From a virus, in the IMG/VR virus record IMGVR_UViG_3300028581_000308, positions 1 to 20,236 of that record: DNA of 20,236 nucleotides; one strand, 5' to 3'. Of the stretch, positions 7,456 through 15,618 are shown piece after piece; the stretch's first letter is position 1, and the number at the start of each line of letters is the position of its first letter. The translations under genes were made by a program, and so were the position numbers. Below the pieces are notes generated by a model. That model was not told where the DNA came from. It saw only the letters and a program-made list of their open reading frames with translations, and did not search any database.

Positions 7456-8538
7456 ATGAAAACACAGATTATAGCAGGATTTTCTCAGGTAGGTTTAGAA
7501 TCGTACCTGAATGCACGTCAATACGCAGCATTGTATTGGCCAACTCTGTTCCCGGTTAAACCAGTTAACAGCCTTGATGCTAAAACCATTATTGGCGATA
7601 TGGGTAACCGTGTGGCTGCTTTTGTAATCTCCTTTGATGCCAAAGCACCTGAAGCAACCAGGAAAGCAATTGCAACAAAACACTTCGATATTCCGAAGAT
7701 TGCCCTTTCCCGCAGGAAAAATGAAAAAGAAATTCTTGAACATGCAATTACACGTGCTTTACGTGGAAATGATGCAGTGTTGGAAGATTATTTCAATGAT
7801 ATCGATTTTGTTTTCGATGCAGCTCAGGCCCGTATGGAATGGCTGGCTTTGCAGGCCGTTTCACAGGGACAAATCACACTGTCAACCACTAATAACCCAC
7901 TTGGTATTATTAGTGAAACAGCTATTGATTTTGGTATGCCAACAGCCAACAAACAAACTGTTGCTGTTGTTTGGTCAGCAGGTAATGCTGCAACCATGAC
8001 TCCGATTGCAGATTTCAAAAAGGTAGTAAAAGCAGCCAGGGCAAAAGGTATTTCATTTGCCAAAATGCTGTTACACCCTGATGATTTTGATTTAATCGTT
8101 GCTTCAACAGAGTTTCTTACTTCCGCCAAATCATTGATTGCAGGGGAAAGTGCAGGCTTGGGTGTTGAAACGCTTGGTGTGTTAAATACCGTTTTACGCT
8201 CGCTCAGATTGCCGGAAGCAGCTTTAATTGATACTTCGGTTGATATTGAAAATGCAGCAGGTGTTAGGACTTCTGTAAATCCGTTTACGGCCGGTCACGT
8301 TGTGTTTGTACCAACTACATCGTTGGGTAATATGTTCAGCGGCCCGATTGCTGAAGAAATTGAAAAACCTGAAAATGTACTGCAGCAGAAAAAAGGAAAT
8401 ATCCTTGTTTCTATCCAGAAAGAATGGAACCCTGTTGCCGTGGTTACCAAAGGTGAATCAAACTCTTTCCCAAGCTGGCCAACGATTGATAAATGTTTCA
8501 ACCTGTATACTGGTCACACCAGTACCTGGGCTGTGTAA
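7456..8538 (+). CDS. Major capsid protein, E-type (HK97 fold)
   Basis: The main shell protein, 360 residues. Features of the E-type capsid family (lambda gpE-like) include the N-terminal ALYWPTLFPVKPV stretch and the helix at about 84-135 (RRKNEKEILEHAITRALRGN, then AQARMEWLALQAVSQGQI). They also include HVVFVPTTSLGNMFSGP followed by an EEWNP-like turn (QKEWNPVAVVTKGESNSFPS) near the end. No N-terminal delta domain is obvious, in keeping with a separate scaffold. It lies nine bases after the decoration gene and before the neck genes. As for its neighbours, the start has no Shine-Dalgarno sequence. Confidence 0.92.
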   Translation: MKTQIIAGFSQVGLESYLNARQYAALYWPTLFPVKPVNSLDAKTIIGDMGNRVAAFVISFDAKAPEATRKAIATKHFDIPKIALSRRKNEKEILEHAITRALRGNDAVLEDYFNDIDFVFDAAQARMEWLALQAVSQGQITLSTTNNPLGIISETAIDFGMPTANKQTVAVVWSAGNAATMTPIADFKKVVKAARAKGISFAKMLLHPDDFDLIVASTEFLTSAKSLIAGESAGLGVETLGVLNTVLRSLRLPEAALIDTSVDIENAAGVRTSVNPFTAGHVVFVPTTSLGNMFSGPIAEEIEKPENVLQQKKGNILVSIQKEWNPVAVVTKGESNSFPSWPTIDKCFNLYTGHTSTWAV

Positions 8539-8555
8539 TTAGAGAAAATTGAGTA

Positions 8556-8870
8556 ATGACAATACTTGAAGCAATTAAAGAAGCGATAGGTTACCCGATT
8601 TCGGATAACAGGGCAAATATGACTTTGATAAAACGAGGGTTAAGCGCAACAGCGGAAGCCAATGAAGCTGTTTTAAATGGCCAGGCTTTTGATCTTGCAA
8701 CGGCTGACCTTATTTATTGGATGATTACTACCCCAAATATTTCGGAAGGTGGTTACAGTTTGACAGTAAATGACAAAAAAACGCTTCAGCAAATTGCTTC
8801 AGGTATTTTCTCAAAATGGGGAGTTACTGATCCTTCAACGCCAAAAGCAAAGTTTATAAGTCCATGGTAA
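8556..8870 (+). CDS. Head-tail connector protein, DUF6706-like
   Basis: A 104-residue helical protein right after the capsid gene, where the first connector (gp6/gp15-like) is expected. The opening TILEAIKEAIGYPISDN and the later TADLIYWMITTPNISEGGYS match my memory of the DUF6706 phage family, which begins LLEAI..YP+SD. It would dock on the portal and continue the DNA channel. The stop overlaps the next start by seven bases. The call is from position and family resemblance. Confidence 0.65.
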   Translation: MTILEAIKEAIGYPISDNRANMTLIKRGLSATAEANEAVLNGQAFDLATADLIYWMITTPNISEGGYSLTVNDKKTLQQIASGIFSKWGVTDPSTPKAKFISPW

Positions 8871-9187
8871 CTATGCAGTATCCTGATGAAATAATTATTA
8901 CCCGTAAACCCGGATTTAGTTTAGATACCAATGGTGACGGACAAACCACAGGTTCTGCTACAACCTTTACAGGCAAAGGCAGGGCTGAAGTTGCCGGAGC
9001 CAATTCGACAATAACCGGTACAGATGGGGAAAAAATTAGCTATTCATGGATAGTTTACATGCCAAAAACAAGTGAAGTATTTGATTTTGATGATGAAGTT
9101 AAAGTTACAAAACCGGACGGAAGTATTTCTGAAGGTACTTTGAAAAGGCAGTCAAACGGTCAGTTCAATACAAGGCTATGGGTATAA
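8864..9187 (+). CDS. Probable head closure (neck) protein
   Basis: A 107-residue beta-rich protein between the connector and a gp10-like protein, the place of head closure proteins such as SPP1 gp16. The sequence has IIITRKPGFSLDTNGDGQTT near the N-terminus and the ending GTLKRQSNGQFNTRLWV, a KR...G+...RLWV pattern I associate with this family. It overlaps the previous gene by seven bases and the next by ten. ATG 8873 is an alternative start three codons in. Confidence 0.55.
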   Translation: MVTMQYPDEIIITRKPGFSLDTNGDGQTTGSATTFTGKGRAEVAGANSTITGTDGEKISYSWIVYMPKTSEVFDFDDEVKVTKPDGSISEGTLKRQSNGQFNTRLWV

Positions 9188-9756
9188 TTCCACGAAGCAC
9201 AAACAGCCAGACGGTTTTAACCGAACTGAGAAGGGGTTACCGGACCATTGAGAACGGAATTATCAAGATTCTGCAATTTGCCGGCGAAGAGTTTGTAAGG
9301 GATGCCCGGGAAGCGCTGAAAATTAGCGGTGATTGGAAACAAAGGATTCTTACCAAAGAAGAGCTTTTAAAAAAGAAAACTCAACCTAAACGGGGTGATT
9401 ATCTTGATGATTCAGGAAACCTTAGAAGCTCAATAGGCTATTTTGTTCTGAACGATGGGAAAATTGTAATGGACGAATTTAGCGGAACAGCAGAAGGGAT
9501 TGCGGCAGGGAGACAGGCTTTGGAATTGGTAAAAGTAAAACACGGCTATCAATTGATTGGCGTTGCAGGCATGGATTATGCCAGTTACGTTGAAAGTATG
9601 GGTTACAATGTAATATCAGCACAATCAGTAGTTGCAATTGAGGGGCTTGAAAAATCACTTTTAAAGTTTAAAGACAGGTTGAATAAAAAAGGAGTTGATG
9701 CAGGGTTTGATATTGGAGATATTGGATACGAGTTTATAAGTTCAAAATTGAAATGA
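9178..9756 (+). CDS. Neck / tail completion protein, HK97 gp10-like
   Basis: A 192-residue protein with the hallmarks of the HK97 gp10-like (Ne1-type) group. There is a helical N-terminus, then DDSGNLRSSIGYFVLNDG at about 76-93 (the NLRSSI motif), and then GMDYASYVESMGYNVISA at about 130-148 (the YxxYVExxG motif). It joins the head to the tail. The C-terminus is charged and helical. It overlaps the upstream gene by ten bases and the downstream gene in ATGA, consistent with one operon. Confidence 0.72.
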   Translation: MGIIPRSTNSQTVLTELRRGYRTIENGIIKILQFAGEEFVRDAREALKISGDWKQRILTKEELLKKKTQPKRGDYLDDSGNLRSSIGYFVLNDGKIVMDEFSGTAEGIAAGRQALELVKVKHGYQLIGVAGMDYASYVESMGYNVISAQSVVAIEGLEKSLLKFKDRLNKKGVDAGFDIGDIGYEFISSKLK

Positions 9757-10124
9757 AAACAACAGATGTAGCAATCGACAAAGTTTATTTATTGCTGAAA
9801 GGTAAAATAGACAATGTGTATAAACTTAGGAAGCCAACAAAGTCCAGTCACACAAACTATGTCGTTATCAATTCATTACCCATTTCGTCAGGAGTATTGC
9901 AGAAATGCTATGTAAACGTGAATTATCATGTAAAAGATCTGATATCCGGATTGGCAGATATGAAAACACTGCGAACTGGGACTGACCTTTTAATGACAAA
10001 CCTGCAACTGTATCAGGAGAAGGGAATGATTATCGAATTCGAAAACCAACAGTATTTCAGTGAATCTCAACTTGATGAACATTACTCAAATATTAGGTTA
10101 TCAGTAAAAATTATTAATACATAA
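9753..10124 (+). CDS. Tail terminator / tail completion protein
   Basis: A 123-residue protein between the gp10-like and tail tube genes, the slot of the tail terminator (Tc1-like). The N-terminal helix (TDVAIDKVYLLLKGKI), the TNYVVINSLPISSG strand pair and the YVNVNYHVKDL segment fit an alpha/beta fold of that type. It would cap the tube and join it to the neck. It overlaps the previous stop in ATGA. Assignment is mainly by position and size. Confidence 0.58.
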   Translation: MKTTDVAIDKVYLLLKGKIDNVYKLRKPTKSSHTNYVVINSLPISSGVLQKCYVNVNYHVKDLISGLADMKTLRTGTDLLMTNLQLYQEKGMIIEFENQQYFSESQLDEHYSNIRLSVKIINT

Positions 10125-10130
10125 ATTATT

Positions 10131-10658
10131 ATGGCAGCAGAAAAATATGCTTATGGTATTGCATCCGTAAAATTCGGAATACCAACAGGATTAAGCACCA
10201 TGCCTGGCACGTTGACAGCATGGGCGCAGACCGTTCGTGGTTCTTTGACTCTTTCAGAAGATGAAGCACAGACCAAAGAATTTAACGTTGAAGAAGCAAC
10301 CACCGCAGTGAAAAGAATTGTTACATCGGTCGGCTCGCTTGCAATTAAATGGAGAGCATACGACCTCACACCGTCATTGGTGGTAGTTGTAAAAGGTGGA
10401 ACAGCCGGAACAGCCGGTTCGGGTGGAACAGCAAAACTTACTTATGCTGGTCCGGTATCGGTTACAACCTTGGAACTTGCATTGGAAATTACTACTACAA
10501 ACGGAGTTGTTTTTAACATTTACAAAGCATCTGTTTTGGCTCGCTTCGATGGTGGAGTAAGTGCTGAAAGTTTGCTTGAAATGGAAGTAAATGCAACAGC
10601 ATTAGACCCTGGAGCAGGCACTTCGCCGTACATGATTTCCTTACCAAATCCGGCTTAG
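10131..10658 (+). CDS. Major tail tube protein
   Basis: A 175-residue beta-rich protein that polymerises into the tail tube. Residues about 35-65 (RGSLTLSEDEAQTKEFNVEE) and 140-160 (FDGGVSAESLLEMEVNATAL) fit the two beta-sheet halves of tube proteins. A flexible Gly/Thr-rich loop at about 89-101 contains a repeated GGTA motif; the matching 11-base repeats are at 10395-10405 and 10422-10432. It is followed by a terminator before the chaperone gene, as often seen for this highly expressed gene. The position between the tail terminator and the G/T chaperones supports the call. Confidence 0.86.
   Translation: MAAEKYAYGIASVKFGIPTGLSTMPGTLTAWAQTVRGSLTLSEDEAQTKEFNVEEATTAVKRIVTSVGSLAIKWRAYDLTPSLVVVVKGGTAGTAGSGGTAKLTYAGPVSVTTLELALEITTTNGVVFNIYKASVLARFDGGVSAESLLEMEVNATALDPGAGTSPYMISLPNPA
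10395..10432 (+). repeat. Short direct repeat in the tube gene
   Basis: GGTGGAACAGC occurs exactly at 10395-10405 and 10422-10432, with a diverged copy of the GGAACAGC core between them. It encodes a Gly/Thr-rich loop in the tail tube protein. Confidence 0.7.
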
Positions 10659-10698
10659 TGATTTTTGATTTTAGTATAGTTTAGGTTAATGTATCGAG

Positions 10699-10729
10699 AA
10701 GGCTGGCCTTAAACAGTCAGCCTTTTTTT
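10699..10729 (+). terminator. Intrinsic terminator after the tail tube gene
   Basis: AAGGCTG (10699-10705) pairs with CAGCCTT (10718-10724), followed by seven T (10723-10729). It lies 40 bases after the tube stop and 11 bases before the chaperone start. That is too close for a new promoter to fit, so the tail genes probably depend on read-through. Confidence 0.85.
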
Positions 10730-10740
10730 AAAGTCTTTTT

Positions 10741-11250
10741 ATGGAAAACATAGAATATCAAGCAGGTTTGATATTAGTTGAAGACGGGATTCAAATTAAA
10801 GTACCTACGTTTTTTGGAAGGAAAACTACCCTAACCATAAAACCATTGAAGCCAGGAACTATTGTTCGTATCGGAATGGAAGCAAATAAGTTGGAAGCTA
10901 TCAACAGCGAAGCAAACATGATTCAGGAGTTGCTTTCAAAATCGGATAATATTAAATGCATGGCAGCTATTGTTGCTCATGCTTTGGTAAACCAGGAAAT
11001 AACAAAAAAATGGAAGTTCAGGTATTACCAGTGGCTTATGCTTAACAAGGTTGAGAACATGAAGTATTTGTATTCATACGTGAATCTTGTTTACAGGCAA
11101 ATGTCCTCAGAACACTTTTTTTTTATTATGGCATTAACGCCAGCGATGAACTACCTGACCAAACGGAAGGAGAACACAAAGGCGGAAAAACCTTTTGGGG
11201 AACAATCGGATATATCCAGAAAACCTTCGGACTCAGCCACAGGCAAGTAA
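10741..11250 (+). CDS. Tail assembly chaperone G (zero-frame product)
   Basis: A 169-residue, mainly helical protein directly after the tube and before the tape measure, the invariant place of the lambda gpG-type chaperone. It binds the tape measure and prepares it for tube assembly. Residues about 1-50 hold a beta/alpha start (ILVEDGIQIKVPTFFGRKTT). The helical part at about 60-125 follows, ending in SSEHFFF. The tail after the nine-T run (IMALTPAMNYLTKRKE...) is basic and looks unrelated to its neighbours. The overlapping frame continues through a better-looking domain; see the frameshift entry. ATG 10741 has no Shine-Dalgarno sequence. Confidence 0.83.
   Translation: MENIEYQAGLILVEDGIQIKVPTFFGRKTTLTIKPLKPGTIVRIGMEANKLEAINSEANMIQELLSKSDNIKCMAAIVAHALVNQEITKKWKFRYYQWLMLNKVENMKYLYSYVNLVYRQMSSEHFFFIMALTPAMNYLTKRKENTKAEKPFGEQSDISRKPSDSATGK
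11116..11124 (+). promoter_or_regulatory. Slippery nine-T site for a -1 ribosomal frameshift
   Basis: Nine T in a row. In the zero frame the codons are TTT TTT TTT, preceded by CAC, so T-TTT-TTT is an exact X-XXY-YYZ slippery heptamer. The -1 frame is open from 11055 to 11387, and this is the only good slippery site in that overlap. A small stem TGGC/GCCA (11129-11132 with 11139-11142) begins five bases downstream and could help, although it is weak. Confidence 0.82.
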
Positions 11251-11387
11251 TGTGGGAAGAAAGTTGGATAAACCTGACAATGAAAATGAACGACATGCCT
11301 TATTACAGTTACGGAAAACAAGAAAAGGTAAAGTCAGGAACGATTGAAGATTTGAAAAACAACTTTAGCAAGTACATACAGAAATGA
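11124..11387 (+). CDS. gpT-like extension read after -1 frameshift (GT chaperone)
   Basis: After slipping at the nine-T site the ribosome reads TAT TAT GGC onward in the -1 frame to TGA at 11385-11387. This adds 87 residues to the first 128 of G, giving a GT fusion of about 215. The segment reads as a sensible domain: YYGINASDELPD, then GGKTFWGTIGYIQKTFGLSH and WEESWINLTMKMNDMPYYSY, typical of gpT-type domains with paired Trp and a MPYY end. GT recruits tube subunits to the tape measure. The frame stays open back to a TGA at 11052. An alternative is separate reinitiation at ATG 11250 (TAATG), which would give only 45 residues. The stop overlaps the tape measure start in ATGA. Confidence 0.8.
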   Translation, partial: YYGINASDELPDQTEGEHKGGKTFWGTIGYIQKTFGLSHRQVMWEESWINLTMKMNDMPYYSYGKQEKVKSGTIEDLKNNFSKYIQK

Positions 11388-14300
11388 GTGCAATATATTT
11401 CGATGCAAGGATTGACGGGGCACAGTTACAGAAAGATATTACAAATATCAACCAGCAATTAAACAGAATCACCCAGTCAGTAAAAAAGGAAGGTAATGAA
11501 ATGGATTTGCTTGCTAATCGTATTGGATTGGCATTTGCAGGTGCGTTTACAGCATTTAGCGGAGTTCAAATCATTAAAGATGTTGCAAGAGTTCGTGGAG
11601 AATTCCAGCAGTTAGAGGTTGCCTTTGAAACCATGTTGGGAAACAAGGTAAAGGCAGACCAATTGATGGCAGAAGTTGTTGAGTTTGCATCAAGAACGCC
11701 TTTCACTTTACAGGATGTTGCAACCGGAGCCAAACAGTTACTTGCATACGGAATAGAAGCTGAGAATGTCTTACCAACCTTAAAATCAATGGGTGATGTT
11801 TCAGCGGGATTATCCGTACCAATTGAACGGTTAATCCTGAATTATGGTCAGGTTCGCACTCAGCTTAAAATGACAGGAAAAGAACTTCGCGATTTTCAGG
11901 TTGCGGGTGTTCCAATCGTTGCAGAATTGGCAAAGAATCTTGGCGTAATGGAAACTGACATTGAAGGAATGGTTTCAGCAAGCAAAATCGGTTTTGACGA
12001 TGTTGAGAAAGCATTCAGGACAATGACAAGTCAGGGTGGCCGTTTTAATGACCTGATGGACAAGCAGGCCAAAACAATAACAGGACTTGCTTCCAACTTT
12101 TCCGATGCCTGGGATAAAATGCTAAACAGTATTGGTAAGCAAAATGAAGGTGTTATTACCGATAGCATTAAAGCAGCAACCGAATTAGTCAACAATTACG
12201 AAGAAGTATTAAAAGTGCTTACAATACTCGCTGTAACTTATGGAAGCTATAAAGCAGTAGTTATCGCAGCCGGTATTGCTCAGAAAACAGCAGCTACATA
12301 CGGAGTATTTGATGTAGCGACAAAGAAATTGCAAATAAGTGCAACCCTAAAAGCAGCAGTAGCGCAGAACTCGCTTAATACAGCAATGAAAGCGAACCCT
12401 ATTGGTTTTATCATTGGCGCCATTGGTGCGCTTGTTAGCATATTGTCAATTTACGGAAGCAAAACAGATGAAGTCGCAGGTGTTTCCTCAAAGTTCACTC
12501 AAAACTTGGGTGAAGAAAAAAAGGCAATAGGACAGGCGTTTGAAGCAGTAAAAAATGCGAAAAATGGAACAGAGGACAGAGCAAAGGCCATTGCATTTGT
12601 CAATGAAAAGTATAAAGACTATCTGCCAAACCTACTGACAGAAGCATCCAATTTAAAGGAAGTTGAAAAGGCGCAGAATTTAGTTACCACAGCAGTTGCC
12701 AAAACATTGGCATTTAAGGCACAGGAAGAACAGTTGGGCGATTTAAAGGAAAGAACAACCGGAGCATGGACAGATTTTTATAATGCCATTGATAAGTCGG
12801 TAAAAGGACTGACAAGCGAACAGCAGGGAAAAATCAAGGCCATGATGGAAGAATATGCTCGGGGCGTTAAAGAGTGGTCAGGCATGAGTACAATTTCCAG
12901 CGAATTCGAAAAACTTGCAGGGAAGAAACTTGGAGCATTTGCATTTAACGATTTGGATTCTGCATTTAAGGCGGTAAAAAGATCTGAGAGAGAAGTTATC
13001 GTTACGACGAAAGAACTAAAAACTGAATATGATTCCTACCTAAAAGCATTAGGAATTGGAGAAAGTGTTCCAGAACCGACAGTTTTGAAAACCGTTAACG
13101 AAAGAATTGTTGAAACAAACAATTTGCTTGAAACAGCAAAAGTAAAATTGACAGAACTTATGACATCCGGTTCAACGGCAACCGACAAAGATTTAATTGA
13201 CCAGAACGCACAAATCAAAGAGTATGAAGAAAAGCTGGTATTACTTACAGGAGTAAGCAAACAGGTTAGTAAGGCATTGCTTAAAGAACAACAGGAAAGG
13301 TTTGAAGGTGAAGTGGATTTTGCAGCACAGGAAATTGAGTTACAGAGAAGCGTTGAAGCATCAAGGATTGCAATTATGCAAGAAGGTACTGAAAGACAGA
13401 AGAAGGAAACTGAGGCAGCTTTTCAGGATCAGCTTGATTCCATTGAGAAGCAGAAAGAGGAATACTTGAAAATATACAATGCAAAAACCGGATTGAAGCC
13501 AGGAGATAATGGTTACGTTACAGAATTGCCCATTGAAGCATTTGAACAATTCGACACCCTTAGAATTAATGCAGAGATTGACAAGAACCAAAAGATTGAA
13601 AAAATCAACGAAGATTCTGCAAATGCGATAAAAGCAATTTGGGACAATGTAAATGACGTTTACCTTACCGATACTCAAAGGACAATCAAGCAGATAAACG
13701 ACCATTACGATTCGCTTGTTGAAGAAACCATAAAGATTGACCCGACTGCAGATATTTCAAAAATCAACGAAGCAAGAGGAAAGGCTACAACGGAAGCAGT
13801 TATTAATTCGCAGATTGGAATTCTTGAATTTGAGGAACAGATTGCCATGCAAAGGGCAGAAATTTCCACTCAGGGTTTTAATAGGGAATTTGAAATTGAG
13901 AAAAAGAAACTTGGTATTGCAAGAAAAACCGCAGAGGAAAAAATTAAAATTTTATCAGAATCTGACGAAGTTATAAATGCTCAGGAAATAGAGCGTTTAA
14001 AACTATTCATTGAAGCAACTGACGACGGATTGGCTAAACTTAAAACTGAAAATATACTTGGGTACATTGACGGTGTAAACAGTGGCCTTGGAATGATGAA
14101 TCAATTATTGCAAGAGCAGGGTGCAATAAGTGAGGCCAACGTAGAAAATTTACAAAATGCTCAACAGGCGCTTTCTGCTTTATCGCAGGTAGCATCTGGT
14201 AATTATATCGGTGCAGCATTTTCGGTTATAACAATGATTGCATCCGGTTTTGAATCGATGGAAGTTGCGTTATCTGAATTGTTCACAAAACTGAGGGAAG

Positions 14301-15259
14301 AAATCGAAAGCATCAAAAGTGCGATTGAATTGGCAAATAAAACCCTTGGGAATATTGGCAATGGCAACGATTTAAAGTCGATTGATAACACGATTAAAAA
14401 ACTGAGAGAATTAACAGCAGCAGCAGTTGATTTAAACAAGAAAACTGCAAATGTTAATTTCTATGGTGAAGGTGGTAATTGGTTTGGAGAAATGAACCAG
14501 ATAATGAACCCTGCAAAGCCATTAACTGAATATCTCGCTGAAATGAGAAAGGAAATTCCTATTCTCGTTAACAAGTTGCTTTATGGAACGCTTACTGCAG
14601 AACAGAAAAAAGCAATTGAAGAAACGCTTAACAGCTACAATTCCATTATAGAATCAATTGATGGTACTATCAATAAGTTAACAGGAACATCGACGAACGA
14701 ACTTGCTGATGCAATGGTAGCAGCATTTGAGGCCGGTGAAGGTGCAGCAGTTAAGTGGGGAGAAACAGTTGATGATATAATAAAGAATATCATCCTTAAA
14801 CAGCTTACTTCTCAGTTTTTAGTTGCTCCAATCCAAAATGCCTTAACACAGTTTGCTGATAATTCGTCAGACGGTGTTCAAGTCTACGATATTCAAGATT
14901 TAGAGACAGCCCTCAATAAAGCTTTTATCGATGGAAAATTGCAGTATGAGGCAGCAATGAAGGTACTTGAAGGTTTTGGTATTGATAGTAAAGCTACCGT
15001 AGAAAGTTCTCAGCAGGGAATTAAGGGTTCTTTCCAAAGCCTTACAGAAGAAACCGGAGGAATGATTGCAGGTCAGTTTTTTGCTTTCAGGGAGTTACAG
15101 CAAAAGAATTATGATACTTCATTAATGATGCTAGATTCAATCAATCAGACCGTAGGGCATTTGGCAGAGATTGCCAAAAATACAAAGCACAATGTCCGGT
15201 TGGAAGCTATTGAAAATGGGATAAACAGTATGAACACCATTTTAAAGGAAAGGTTATAA
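11384..15259 (+). CDS. Tape measure protein
   Basis: At 1291 residues the largest complete gene here; it sets tail length and is ejected through the tube. The N-terminal domain at about 75-235 matches the TIGR02675-type tape measure domain, with AFETMLGNKVKADQ, FASRTPFTLQDVATGAKQLL and the later MTGKELRDFQVAG. Hydrophobic helices are visible at about 274-300, 338-358 (PIGFIIGAIGALVSILSIYG) and 939-955, as expected for a protein that can enter membranes. Long charged coiled-coil stretches fill about 550-900. With the common rule of about 1.5 Angstrom per residue the tail would be near 190 nm, an estimate only. It overlaps the GT frame in ATGA and the next gene in TAATG. Confidence 0.97.
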   Translation: MSAIYFDARIDGAQLQKDITNINQQLNRITQSVKKEGNEMDLLANRIGLAFAGAFTAFSGVQIIKDVARVRGEFQQLEVAFETMLGNKVKADQLMAEVVEFASRTPFTLQDVATGAKQLLAYGIEAENVLPTLKSMGDVSAGLSVPIERLILNYGQVRTQLKMTGKELRDFQVAGVPIVAELAKNLGVMETDIEGMVSASKIGFDDVEKAFRTMTSQGGRFNDLMDKQAKTITGLASNFSDAWDKMLNSIGKQNEGVITDSIKAATELVNNYEEVLKVLTILAVTYGSYKAVVIAAGIAQKTAATYGVFDVATKKLQISATLKAAVAQNSLNTAMKANPIGFIIGAIGALVSILSIYGSKTDEVAGVSSKFTQNLGEEKKAIGQAFEAVKNAKNGTEDRAKAIAFVNEKYKDYLPNLLTEASNLKEVEKAQNLVTTAVAKTLAFKAQEEQLGDLKERTTGAWTDFYNAIDKSVKGLTSEQQGKIKAMMEEYARGVKEWSGMSTISSEFEKLAGKKLGAFAFNDLDSAFKAVKRSEREVIVTTKELKTEYDSYLKALGIGESVPEPTVLKTVNERIVETNNLLETAKVKLTELMTSGSTATDKDLIDQNAQIKEYEEKLVLLTGVSKQVSKALLKEQQERFEGEVDFAAQEIELQRSVEASRIAIMQEGTERQKKETEAAFQDQLDSIEKQKEEYLKIYNAKTGLKPGDNGYVTELPIEAFEQFDTLRINAEIDKNQKIEKINEDSANAIKAIWDNVNDVYLTDTQRTIKQINDHYDSLVEETIKIDPTADISKINEARGKATTEAVINSQIGILEFEEQIAMQRAEISTQGFNREFEIEKKKLGIARKTAEEKIKILSESDEVINAQEIERLKLFIEATDDGLAKLKTENILGYIDGVNSGLGMMNQLLQEQGAISEANVENLQNAQQALSALSQVASGNYIGAAFSVITMIASGFESMEVALSELFTKLREEIESIKSAIELANKTLGNIGNGNDLKSIDNTIKKLRELTAAAVDLNKKTANVNFYGEGGNWFGEMNQIMNPAKPLTEYLAEMRKEIPILVNKLLYGTLTAEQKKAIEETLNSYNSIIESIDGTINKLTGTSTNELADAMVAAFEAGEGAAVKWGETVDDIIKNIILKQLTSQFLVAPIQNALTQFADNSSDGVQVYDIQDLETALNKAFIDGKLQYEAAMKVLEGFGIDSKATVESSQQGIKGSFQSLTEETGGMIAGQFFAFRELQQKNYDTSLMMLDSINQTVGHLAEIAKNTKHNVRLEAIENGINSMNTILKERL

Positions 15260-15618
15260 TGATTACTGAAAAAATAGGAGATACTGAACTTTCAACTTTT
15301 GGCTTGAAGCTTTCAAGGCTGGATGGAAATGTTGATTTGCCAGCATTTAAGCAAATCATCGATGAACACGATTTTGAAAGCAATCTTCTTGTTACCGAAG
15401 AAAAGCAGGTTGCCATTAAGTTGATTGGCATTTATGCAGGCAAAACGCACCTTGGAGCCGCAATAGCCAGTTTCCAGAATAAAATCAAATCTGAGTTGAA
15501 ACAGGTATGGAAATTTGAAAACCATTCTTTTGAAGAAACCTGTATTGTGAAGAATGGAGCAAATACAATGGTTTATGGAACCGGAGTTGAAATAACCTTA
15601 ACGTTGACAATTGTATGA
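15259..15618 (+). CDS. Dit-like distal tail protein (stand-alone copy)
   Basis: A 119-residue beta-rich protein after the tape measure, where the distal tail (Dit) protein usually lies. Its start IGDTELSTFGLKLSRLDGNV resembles the start of the next gene (FGDIDFEEYGVMVSKSTGVL), and later strands align too (EEKQVAIKLIGIYAG with DRDIILNCWIYAK; GTGVEITLTLTIV with VGTFSLRITVHG). The two are probably paralogues in tandem. It is short for a full Dit protein and may represent the ring domain alone. Overlaps: TAATG upstream, ATGA downstream. Confidence 0.65.
   Translation: MITEKIGDTELSTFGLKLSRLDGNVDLPAFKQIIDEHDFESNLLVTEEKQVAIKLIGIYAGKTHLGAAIASFQNKIKSELKQVWKFENHSFEETCIVKNGANTMVYGTGVEITLTLTIV

Noticed and set aside
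7634-7999. A 121-codon frame on the + strand inside the capsid gene
   Set aside because: It lies wholly within the well-supported capsid frame and encodes a composition with no domain-like pattern; it is a shadow.
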